DNA of 64,000 nt from Hevea brasiliensis (Eukaryota; Streptophyta; Magnoliopsida; Malpighiales; Euphorbiaceae), in NCBI RefSeq assembly GCF_030052815.1, contig NC_079496.1, positions 69,119,652 through 69,183,651 on the forward strand, in the 5' to 3' direction. Positions within the stretch are counted from its first letter, which is position 1. Every line of letters begins with the position of its first letter. Both the position numbers and the translations under genes were made by a program. Under the pieces are notes generated by a model that worked only from the letters and a program-made list of their open reading frames with translations, was not told the DNA's origin and did no database searches. Positions 23,043 to 32,384 of this stretch are shown here, piece after piece.

Positions 23043-23864
23043 TGATGAGAATCAAGCTACATCCACACCAAAAGATTTCATCCAAGGTCCAATTACTAGA
23101 GCTAGAGTTAAATCACTTCAGAATTTAATTTGTGAAATCTTAAGGAGCAAGGATTATAAGCTGGAATGGCACGAAGAAAATCATAAAGGATTAAATTTGG
23201 TGAAAATTAAGCTTGGAAGTGGCCAGGTGTCATGTCGAGTATTAGGTTACATGGAATATACTGTGGACATGCATGTACCAGATCCAACCCATGTACATGC
23301 ATCTGCTGGCACCTTTTTAAAAGAATATTCCTTACTGTTATAACCACCTCTCTTTTGGACTTAAATGCCCTTATTTGTTGCTGTATTAAATTTACTTTTT
23401 GTAAGGAGTTTTTAGACTTTTGATAGATTAATTTTTGTTTGGACTTAAAGCTCCTTGCAGCTGTTATTAAAGTAGGGATATTTTTGTCTTTAGCTTTGGA
23501 GCCAAGAGACTATAAATACAAGTGTAATGAGAGAGTGGAGGACACACTTTGAATATTAATGAAAGATTGTTTCTACTCCTTTAGTGAGTAAATTAGCTGT
23601 TGCCTTTGTTCTTGTGAAGCTCATTAACTTGCTGAGATTTCTATCTTGCAAGGTTTAATGTGCATAATATTCTTGGTTTATTCATTCTCCATATGAATTA
23701 GGTCAAGAATCCCAATTCTGATATTTTCTTTGAATTACATAGCAATCTGATTGTGTTGATTCAAACAATCAAATTCATACATCTTGATTTGGTGCTTTCC
23801 ATATTGTTCCTTTAATCCTTGAATGTGGGTTTTCAAGTTACCAATTACTTGAAGGTTCACATCA
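23043..23864 (+). repeat. Element C 5' LTR (822 bp)
   Basis: Begins TGATGAGAATC and ends TTCACATCA, identical in boundary to 27526-28347. A TATA box (TATAAATA) is at 23511-23518. Differences from the 3' LTR are mostly C/T and G/A transitions, as expected of methylated cytosines. Confidence 0.93.
23511..23518 (+). promoter_or_regulatory. TATA box in element C 5' LTR
   Basis: TATAAATA, preceded by CCAAGAGAC and followed by a GA-rich leader and GAGGACACAC. This would mark the U3/R boundary a few tens of bases downstream. The copy in the 3' LTR is at 27994-28001. Confidence 0.7.
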
Positions 23865-23868
23865 GTTT

Positions 23869-23880
23869 TGGTATCAGAGC
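23869..23880 (+). promoter_or_regulatory. Primer-binding site of element C
   Basis: TGGTATCAGAGC four bases after the LTR end, complementary to the 3' end of initiator tRNA-Met. Confidence 0.92.
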
Positions 23881-24346
23881 AAAGGGACGTCCAAACAAGG
23901 TAGATTCTCTATTTGCTTCTTATTCTTTGTGTGTTTGTTACCTTTTTCATATTTGCTGTTTGGCTCTAGTTCCATATTTATTTCTTCTTCTTCATCTTGC
24001 ATCTGGTTCTTTCTTGTTAAACCTTGTTTTGCTTCTTATTGTGCTTCTGTTATTCACATTTTTGTTCATTGTATGCTTGATCGAAATTGGCTCTTGGGGC
24101 TTAGTATGACTTGTTTATTTAAAAATTTGTTTTGTTGAGTTTGTCTTAGGGTTTTGGGTTAATCAAGCCAAAGCCATTATTCTAGCTATCCATCTTGCTT
24201 CCTTCATTTTGATATCAAGCATGAGAGATTATTTGGGTCATTGAGTTCGACTTACCTATTGGGCCTGAAACTTTACTAACATTATTTGGGTGTGTTGAAG
24301 ACATTGGGTGTATATTTTGGGGGTTGTTTGATATTGTTTGCCTATT

Positions 24347-24910
24347 GAACCAAAATTTTGCGGCAGACCCGATCAAATTAAGTTCACATAGCAAATAGAC
24401 CCAGAAATTCCTGAAAATTTACAGGATGTTTATACCCCACTTCAGTAGTTCTCAAATTAAATTTCAGCTTAAAATTCATCCATTTTTGTGGGGAACCAAA
24501 ATTTTTGCGGCAAAATCAATCAAATTAAGTTCACATAGCAAATATACCTAGAAATTTCTGAAAATTTACCCGGTGTTTATACCCCATTTCAGTAGTTCTC
24601 AAATTGAATTTCAGCTTAAAATTCTTCCGTTTGTGTGGGGAGCCAAAATTTTGCAGCAGACCCGGTCAAATTAAGTTCACATTGCAAATCAACCCAGAAA
24701 TTCCTAAAAATTTACAGGTTGTTTGTGCCACATTTAAGCTATTCTCAAATTAAATCTCAGCTCAAAATTTAACCGTTTGTGTGGGGAACCAAATTTTTGT
24801 GGCAGACACGATTAAATTTGGTTTACATTGTAATCCTGTCAAGAAAAGCCAGAAATTCTAGCAGCAATTAGTCAGTATTGAGTTGCATTTGCCTACTCAA
24901 TTTCAGATCA
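24347..24910 (+). repeat. Four 145-bp tandem repeats in the element C leader
   Basis: GAACCAAAATTTTGCGGCA-type starts occur at about 24347, 24492, 24639 and 24785. Each is followed by AAATTAAGTTCACAT, CCAGAAATTCC, TTTACAGG and TTCTCAAATTAAATTTCAGC. The fourth copy is the most diverged. They lie between the primer-binding site and gag, a non-coding leader where packaging signals are expected; the function is unknown. Confidence 0.85.
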
Positions 24911-25425
24911 AAATACACTCATTTGCTTAGTGATCCTAAATTTATGCAATTCTTGGTGTATTGTGTGAACTGCTAGTAATTGTGATAAGTTGGTGGTAAA
25001 CTTGGATATTTAAGCTTGATATCACTTCTTTAGGTTGTCACTTTTCCAGCTTACTACTCTTTTATTTTGGTGTCTTCTTTCTTGATTCCTTATTGCATTA
25101 CATTTCCATGCTTGAGCTTTTCTTTTCTTGACTTCTTGAGTCACATTATTGCTTTCTTGATTACTCGTTTTGATCCGTCTCATTCAAGAATTTTATTGTG
25201 TGTTAAATTTTTTGTGAGTACAGTCTTGGTTTGAGTTACTTGAGTTTGATAAGAACTTGTGGACATAGCCAAAAGAGGTAAAAGGCACAGAATGGTGAGT
25301 TCATAAGAGGGGAAAAGCTTTGTTGAGTTAAACATGAGTGGAGTGTCCCCTGTTGAGTGTAAACACGTAAGGGAGTGAGTGAGGTGTTATCTTTACACTA
25401 ACCATTTTCTTGCAGGTCTGAAAAC

Positions 25426-26780
25426 ATGTCTAGAAGGGGTGATGGTAGTGAGGGGGAAGGTGAAAATCCATTCTACATGCAGGCTGTCAGACAACAATTT
25501 GAAAGAATGAATGTTGTGTGCAATGGAATCATAGATAGGTTGGAAAGATTAGAGCAAAGAGATAGGCAAAATGAGAGAAGGCCAAATAGGAGGGATCTTG
25601 TACCTCCCGTAGTTGAATATGATGAAGATGAGGTTGATAACTATGATTTTGAGGTTGAAAGACCTAGGAGGGGTAGGTATGAGAGAAGAGCTAAAGATAG
25701 GAGGAATGGGGATAGGAGGATAAGAAGAGAGGAAAGAGAGAGGAATAGGGTAGATGACAATATCAGAAGTATTAAAATGAGCATCCCTTCTTTCCAAGGG
25801 AAAAATGATCCGAATGTGTATCTTGAATGGGAAAGGAAGGTAGAAGCTGTGTTTGATTGTCATCACTATTTAGAGAAAAAGAAAGTAAAGTTAGCAGATG
25901 AGAATTTCTTGATTATGCTTTGGTATGGTGGGATCAAGTGTTGATTGGTAGAAGGAGAAATTATGAGCAATCAATTGCAACCTGGGGTGAGATGAAAACT
26001 ATAATGAGGAAGAGATTTGTTCCTAGTCATTACTATAGAGAGCTATATCAGAGGTTCCAAAGATTGACTCAAGGTTCTAAAAGTGTTGAAGATTATCATA
26101 AAGAAATGGAAATTGCTATGATTAGAGCAAATGTGGAGGGGGATAGAGAAGCCACCATGGCTAGATTCTTGAATGGGCTAAACAAGGAGATTGCTCATAT
26201 TGTTGAGTTACATCACTATGTTGAGTTGGAGGATATGGTCCACATGGCTATGAAGGTAGAAAGGCAACTTAAAAGCAAGTCAAAATTTGGAGGAAATGCA
26301 GGTACTTCTTCATCTTGGAAGTCTAACTAGAAGAAGGAGGATAGGGAAAATGCTGCTAGCAAATATAAGAAAAATGAGAAAAAGGAAAAGAAGGTGGAGA
26401 AGAAATTTGTAGAAAGTAAAGGAAAGGAGGTTGTAACTACTACCCGAAATAGAGATGTGAAGTGTTTTAGATGTTTGGGCAGTGGACACATAGCTTCTCA
26501 ATGCCCTAACAAGAGAGTCATGGTCATGAGAGAAAATGGTGAGATAGAAATGGAGGAGGAAATTGTGAGTGATTCCACATCTTCAGGGGAGGAGGATGCA
26601 GAGGTAGAATATGCTGCTGAAGGAAGTGCTCTAGTGATTATGAGAGCATTAAATACTCAAGTAAAGGAGAATGTTGGTGATGAATTGCAAAGAGAAACAA
26701 TTTTCCATACAAGGTGTCTTATCCAAGACAAAGCTTGTAGTGTCATCATTGATGGGGGGAAGTTGTGCCAATGTTGCTAG
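25426..26780 (+). pseudogene. Element C gag and start of protease
   Basis: Gag starts at ATG 25426 (MSRRGDGSEGEGENPF). It has an early coiled-coil-like charged stretch, an Arg-rich patch (RRGRYERRAKDRRNGDRR), the gag domain (MSIPSFQGKNDPNVYLEWER, VEAVFDCHHY), then a frameshift near 25925 into the second frame (WGEMKTIMRKRFVPSHYYRE, QGSKSVEDYHKEME). A stop follows KSN at 26330. A third frame has the CCHC zinc knuckle CFRCLGSGHIASQC and, at its end, IIDGGKLCQCC, a frameshifted protease active site (Asp-Gly-Gly). Confidence 0.88.
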
Positions 26781-27299
26781 TACTATTTTGGTGTAGAGAT
26801 TAGGGTTGAGGACTTTAAAACACCCTAGACCCTATAAATTGCAGTCGTTGAATGAATGCGGTAAGGTGAAAGTAACAAAACGAGTGCTGATTTCCTTTGC
26901 AATAGGAAAGTATCAAGATGAGGTTATGTGTGACATGGTTCCAATGCAAGCTGGCCATTTATTACTTGGCCGACCATGGTAATTTGATAGAAAGGTGATC
27001 CATGATGGGTATAAAAATAGGTATTCTTTTGAAATGAATGGAAGGAAAATCATTTTGGCACCTATGACACCAAAACAGATTTATGAAGACCAAACAAGGC
27101 TTAAGCAAGCAATGGGTGGGGTAAAATCAAGAGTGGCCGAAAAGAGAGCAGAGAAGAAAAGAAGGAGTGAAAAGAAATTAACTGAAAATGCTGTGAGTGA
27201 GCAAGACAAGGGAGGTTGTGAGGAAAGAAAAGAGAGTAAAGAAAACATTCCAAGAGTGCTTGAGAAAGGAAGAAAGTCACATTTCAACCTGGAGATTGG
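26781..27299 (+). pseudogene. Element C protease C-terminal half and Lys/Glu-rich linker
   Basis: In broken frames 26781-26994 encodes HPRPYKLQSLNECGKVKV, then GKYQDEVMCDMVPMQAGHLL and LGRPW, the second half of the aspartic protease fold. A stop follows GRPW (TGG then TAA). Frame 26995-27303 continues with HDGYKNRYSFEMNGRKIIL and PMTPKQIYEDQTRLKQA, then a Lys/Glu-rich linker. The linker meets integrase-type sequence (FNLEIG) directly, so a large deletion removed RT, RNase H and most of integrase. Confidence 0.82.
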
Positions 27300-27673
27300 G
27301 TAAGGGTTCACTTGCGCAAAGAAAGGTTTCCCTCTCGAAGGAAATCAAAATTACAACTAAGATGTGACGGACCTTTCCAAGTGCTGACAAAATTAATGAT
27401 AATGCCTACAAAATAAACCTGCCCGATGAGTATAATGTCAATGCCACCTTCAATGTTGTTGATTTATCTCCTTGTGTTGATGCAGGAACAGATTCGAGGA
27501 CGAATCCTTTTGAAGCGGAGGGGAATGATGAGAATCAAGCTACATCCACACCAAAGGATTTCATCCAAGGTCTAATTACTAAAGCTAGAGCTAAATCACT
27601 TCAGAATTTAATTTGTAAAATCTTAAGGAGTAAGGATTATAAGCTGGAATGGCATGAAGAAAATTATAAATGA
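27300..27673 (+). pseudogene. Element C integrase C-terminus, reading into the 3' LTR
   Basis: In one frame VRVHLRKERFPSRRKSKLQL and CDGPFQVLTK, then after a 1-base loss near 27390 INDNAYKINLPDEYNV, ATFNVVDLSP, DSRTNPFEAEGND. The frame then crosses the LTR start at 27526 and runs 48 more codons to a TGA at 27671-27673. It has no canonical chromodomain. Integrase frames that end inside the LTR are a known property of part of the CRM group. Confidence 0.82.
27514..27525 (+). promoter_or_regulatory. Polypurine tract of element C
   Basis: AAGCGGAGGGGAA directly before the 3' LTR start TGATGAG. It lies inside the integrase reading frame. Confidence 0.8.
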
Positions 27674-28347
27674 TTAAATTTGGTGAAAATTAAGCTTGGA
27701 AGTGACTAGGTGTCATATGGAGCATTAGGTTACATGGAATAAACTATGGACATGCATGTACCAGATCCAACCCATGTACATGCATCTGCTGGCACCTTTT
27801 TGAAAGAATATTCCTTGCTGTTATAACCACCTCTCTTTTGGACTTAAATGCCCTTATTTGCTGCTATATTAAATTTACTTTTTGTAAGGAGTTTTTAGAC
27901 TTTTGATAGATTAATTTTTATTTGGACTTAAAGCTGCTTGCAACTGTTATTAAAGTAGGGATATTTTTGTCTTTAGCTTTGGAGCCAAGAGACTATAAAT
28001 ACAAGTGTAATGAGAGAGTGGAGGACACACTTTGAATATTAATGAAAGATTGTTTCTGCTCATTTAGTGAGTAAATTGGCTGTTGCCTTTGTTCTTGTGA
28101 AGCTCATTAACTTGCTGAGATTTCTATCTTGCAAGGTTTAATGTGCATAATATTCTTGGTTTATTCATTCTCCATATGAATCAGGTCAAGAATCCCAATT
28201 CTGATATTTTCTTTGAATTACACAGCAATCTGATTGTGTTGGTTCAAACAATCAAATTCATACATCTTGATTTGGTGCTTTCCATATTGTTCCTTTAATC
28301 CTTGAATGTGGGTTTTCAAGTTACCAATTACTTGAAGGTTCACATCA
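27526..28347 (+). repeat. Element C 3' LTR (822 bp)
   Basis: Same length and ends as the 5' LTR. The first 148 bp also encode the integrase tail. TATA box at 27994-28001. Confidence 0.93.
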
Positions 28348-28352
28348 ACTTT

Positions 28353-29960
28353 CAACATGAAAATTGGCACATTTTGTGCCTCGTTTCACCTCCAATTGGC
28401 CTGATACCAATTGGAGTTACACAATTATGGTTATAGGCTCATTTGCATACTGCCCTTTACATGTCTCTCAAACACCAATCCAAATACACATTCAACTAGC
28501 TATACTTCCCTTCCCAAACCAAATTCTGCATTTGTATCATACCACAACCATTTATTACTTTACATTATAGTCACTTTGGGTAAAATATAACCAATTTATA
28601 ATGCACCAATTACACTTCCAATTCACAATATCAAATTCTAAACAACATATACACATAACACTCCTAACCATTACATATAACTTCCATCATCAATTATACA
28701 AACTGCCCCTACATCATCACCACCAGAATTCATTAATAAGTTTCATGATATCATACATAATTTCATGGGTTTAAAGGCTGCCCAAAATGGCTGTTTACTT
28801 AGGTATTGAATTTCCCTTACAAACTTTATTTTCCATTGCTCAATTCACACATACACATAAAATACATTGGCTAAAACATCTTATAACATTAATCAACATG
28901 ATTTTCCATCAATTAAATGTAAAAGCAAGCTAAACACTTTGGAACTTCCATGGCTGCCAAAATGGAACACCACCCTAAATCATCAAAACCTCAACATTTC
29001 TTCATAAATCAACTCACCACAACACCCACACAAACTTTAACAAAGAAAGGATGAAGAAATGGTTACTATCTCTTATGGACTTCCTCAAAACTCCACTAAA
29101 TCTCTTCTTTCTTGTTTCCAAAATGTTGCCCAAGGTGTGTGTGCAAGCTTTAATGAAGAAACTATGGTGAAATGAGGGCTTGAACATGGTTGCATTGTGG
29201 TTGAAGTGAGGTTGGCCATGGAGTTTCCATGGGAGTTTTGGGAGAAAGCTCAATTCGGCTTGGAAGAAGAATGAAGAAGATGAAGCTTACTTAGTGGAGA
29301 AATCTGTCTACTAATGTTATATTTTAATGTCCATTAACCTCATTTAGTGGAGCACTAAGTTTAGTTAATGATTAATTAATCCAAAGTTTCCAAATTTATA
29401 ATTTTGTCACCATTTCTTTCACTATTAATATAATGTATCACAATTTAATTTTTATGACATATTCAAAGTTTAATATCATTTATTTTTAATGGACATTTAG
29501 GTCAAAAGGTAACTAGGGGTGTTAAATGACCAAAATGCCCCTCTTTAAGTTGTATTCCTGATTTTTTGATAACACCAATTTTGTCGGTTTTTGTATTCCT
29601 CATTTTTCTTTTTACTAATTAATTTTTTTTTGACATTTCCAATGTCATTTATACTTCAATAGATGTTTATTTAAGTCTTAAAAATATTTCTCAGGGTTCC
29701 CCGTGGTCTAGGGCCAGTCAACGGTCCTCGCCACAACTTCCCGGTGCGGTCACTCATCGCTATGGTTTTTAGCTCGTTTAACTTAGTTACATTTCATTGC
29801 TCTTATTTTTCCTTTATTTTTCTTGTATTTTCCTCTATTGTATTTCATTATTTCATGTCTCCTCACTAACATTTTAGTGTAGTTCTAGGCATTCTAGCTA
29901 TCTGAACACACACTAGTCATCGGAATAGTAGAACGCACTACCGAATATAGGAGTGTTACA
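28353..29960 (-). repeat. Element A 5' LTR, upstream portion
   Basis: Continuation of 21085-23042 after removal of element C and one TSD copy. It ends GTGTTACA at 29960 against the RNase H coding sequence of element D. The 5S-like block is at 29727-29786. The GAAGA at 29961-29965 should be the right copy of the TSD of A; the left copy is outside the window. Confidence 0.9.
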
Positions 29961-30606
29961 GAAGAGGTGTTTAAATGAAGTTCCAATCCTTACTTTACCT
30001 ACCTCAAGTAAAGAGTATACTTTTTATAGTAACGCTTCTCACAATGGGTTAGGCTGTGTACTGATGCAAGACCGGAATGTTATTGCCTATGCATCTCGCC
30101 AGCTGAAACCGCATGAGAGGAACTATCCGACACATGACTTGGAGCTTACAGCTATTATATTTGCTCTTAAGATCTGGAGACACTATTTGTATGGGGATAA
30201 GTGCTACATCTATACAGATCATAAGAGTTTGAAGTATCTGGGCACTTAGAAGGAGTTGAATTTGAGACAAAGGAGATGGTTAGAGTTAATAAAAGACTAT
30301 GATTGTTTGATAGACTATCAGCCAGGGAAAGCTAACGTGGTGGTTGACGCCTTAAGTCGCAAGACTATGGCAAGTCTATGGGTTACTCCTTTGTCTATGG
30401 TACATGAGTTGAGAGTATTACATGCTAGTTTAGAGATTAATCATGAGGGGCAAACAGCAATTGCATGGCATATACAGCCAGTGTTGATTGATCAGATCAG
30501 AATGGCTGCTCAGAATGATCAGAAGTATCATAAGTTGTTAGAAGAAGTCAGACAGGGTAAGAAAATAGAATTCTCAGTGAGAGATGACGGTCTATTGCTA
30601 CACTAG
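29961..30606 (+). pseudogene. Element D RNase H and connector
   Basis: [40 protein letters not shown] (first catalytic Asp to Asn), [32 protein letters not shown], stop (TAG at 30247-30249), then [20 protein letters not shown] and [12 protein letters not shown]. The connector ends with DDGLLLH and a TAG at 30604-30606. The left end is the insertion site of element A. Confidence 0.88.
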
Positions 30607-30810
30607 GGCAGAATGTGCATTCCTAATGACATTGACTTGAGACAGATCATTTTGAAGGAAGCACATGAGTCTCCTTTTGCTATGCACCTTGATGGCAAAA
30701 AAATGTATAGAGAGCTGAAAGAGCACTACTGGTAGATGGGTATGAAAAGAGATGCGGCAGAATTTATTTCTAAATGCCTAACTTGTCAGCAAGTGAAGGC
30801 AGAGCATCAA
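30607..30810 (+). pseudogene. Element D integrase zinc-binding domain
   Basis: GRMCIPNDIDLRQIILKEAH, FAMHLDGKKMYRELKEHYW, a TAG in place of a Trp codon, MGMKRDAAEFISKCLTCQQ and VKAEHQ. The His pair and CLTC are preserved. The solo LTR E interrupts the frame exactly after ATCAA (30806-30810); the sequence continues with VPAGLLHP at 35343. Confidence 0.87.
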
Positions 30811-30824
30811 TGTCACACCCTACT

Positions 30825-31280
30825 TGTAACACCCTAGGCAAATCCCACATCGACAAAACACGGGAGAGATGCTGGGTTCATAAGTTGACAGTTCGTAACC
30901 CCTATTGACGTGTTTTAAAACCGTGAGGGCTTCAGCCCAAAGCGGACAATATCACTAGTGGATCGGGCTGTTACAATTTGGTATCAGAGCTGGACTCCCT
31001 CTAGTACGGTGTGTGGTGCGAGGACGCACCAGGCGGAAGCTGGTGGGCTTGTCACGACCCAGGGATGGGGTTGGGATGTGCTTGTTCAACCAGCTACGCA
31101 CTGGGGTGAAAACTTCGTGTCCCACATCGGAAACGGAAAGAAAAGATTTGGGCCATATATGTGGGAGCCTTTCTCACCTGGTCAGCGCGCTTTTGGGAAT
31201 GAAACCTCCCAAGGGACAAATTCGTGAGGCCCATGGGCCAAAGCGGACAATACTAACTGGAGAAGGATCGGATCGTTACA
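30825..31280 (+). mobile_element. TRIM F: small non-coding LTR element, TSD CTACT
   Basis: A 456-bp element flanked by CTACT (30820-30824, 31281-31285). LTR 1 is 30825-30975 (TGTAACACC to CTGTTACA), followed by the primer-binding site TGGTATCAGAGC at 30979-30990. LTR 2 probably starts at 31118 (TGTCCCACATCGG) and ends GTTACA at 31280. TCCCACATCG and CCAAAGCGGACAATA occur in both ends and in Cassandra, but no 5S-like core is present. The two ends have diverged strongly, so the LTR assignment is less certain than the element itself. It codes for nothing and would depend on other elements. Confidence 0.83.
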
Positions 31281-32180
31281 CTACTCCCCTGTAAGATGCA
31301 ACATGATCCCGTAGTACACCTAATGAATTACCGTACTTCTCCTACCGATAACCCATTGATATACTACAAGGGATTTTAAAACAATTTTCGTGAAATTTAA
31401 ATCATCGGTTAAAATCTGGTGTTATAAATTTTTTTCTTTTTTCTTTTTTTCAGAATTTCAGCAAAGTGCCGACTGTATTTTGAGAAAACAGTTCTTCAGT
31501 CCTGCAAAAGAAAATGCTTCCAATATGTTTTCTCAAATACAACTTCAATAACTTCATTTCAATTCACAATTCAATTCTCAATAAACAATCAATTCATTTT
31601 CAAACTATTCTCATCATAAAGAAACATTTCATTGATTACAAGACTCAAAATTTATAATACAAAACTATTCAAGTAAATGAAATCTCAACTTTATATTTAC
31701 AATAATTTACATTTAATTACATACCAAAATATTTTACAAGAGTTTTTATACAACTGCTCAAATAATTTACATACATATTATTACATGCATACATCAAAAC
31801 CTATGTACATGGGTATACCTATAATATACCTGGAGCTGAACTGAAAGTGTCTTCAAAGAAACTTACTAAGTGCTCTATGTTCTTCTTACCTGCGACAGCA
31901 TACAAAGCTATCGCTGAGTGGTGAACTCAGTGGTGCACAACTATAATTTAAAACATAGTATAATATACATTGACAAAATTTACAGTAAATAATTTGGAAA
32001 TCTGAATACTCATCAAATTCTAAAACTCAAAATATTCATTGCCAATAATATAAATCATTTGTATAAAATGACTTCGATTATGAAATTCAATTTATCAAAT
32101 CATAACTAACCATTTAGGTAATTCCAACAAAATCAATTATACATAAATCATAATTGAAATCACAATTCTTTACCATTCAA

Positions 32181-32384
32181 AAGCCATTCTGTATCTCAAA
32201 AATCATTCTGTATCTCAAAAATCATTCTTTATCTCAAAATCATTCTTTATCTCAAAAATCATTCTTTATCTCACTAACTATGCAAGACTAATCCGAAAGG
32301 GCCATATTCGATGTGATTCTAACTCCCTATGGTCGGGGAGGTCGAATCAGATTCTAACTCCCTATGGTCGGGGAGGTCGAATCA
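32181..32384. repeat. Two short tandem repeats inside LTR E
   Basis: About five 20-bp units of the CATTCTTTATCTCAAAAAT type at 32181-32272, then two 34-bp units centred on CTCCCTATGGTCGGGGAGG at 32316-32384. Neither repeat appears in the matching place of the other LTRs of this window. Confidence 0.8.

Larger units (their letters stand above)
23043..28347 (+). mobile_element. Element C: CRM-like gypsy element with deleted pol, TSD ACTTT
   Basis: A 5.3-kb insertion with two 822-bp LTRs (23043-23864, 27526-28347) and TSD ACTTT (23038-23042, 28348-28352) inside the 5' LTR of element A. After the LTR come an initiator-Met primer-binding site, a 1.5-kb leader with four 145-bp repeats, gag, protease, a Lys/Glu-rich linker, then only the last part of integrase, whose frame continues into the 3' LTR. 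RT, RNase H and the integrase core are absent. The integrase tail (DGPFQVL, INDNAYK, FNVVDLSP, TNPFEAEGND) and the overlap with the LTR resemble the CRM chromovirus group; the clade is inferred. Confidence 0.92.
1..29960 (-). mobile_element. Element A: Ty3/gypsy Tekay/Del-like chromovirus, interrupted, left end outside window
   Basis: A near-complete LTR retrotransposon read on the minus strand. From right to left it has the 5' LTR (29960 to 21085, split by element C), an initiator-Met primer-binding site, gag, protease, reverse transcriptase, RNase H, integrase with chromodomain, a polypurine tract and the start of the 3' LTR (54-1). Three later insertions interrupt it: B, the tandem Cassandra and C, each with a matching 5-bp TSD. 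A is itself inserted in the RNase H region of element D, which resumes at 29961. The order PR-RT-RH-IN and the GPY/F-chromodomain tail place it in the chromoviruses; Tekay/Del is inferred from the style of gag and chromodomain. Several frameshifts and stops make it a pseudo-element. Confidence 0.9.

Noticed and set aside
23819..24138. Overlapping Leu/Ser/Phe-rich ORFs resembling membrane segments
   Set aside because: They cover the LTR end, primer-binding site and leader of element C; T-rich leader sequence gives hydrophobic peptides in any frame.
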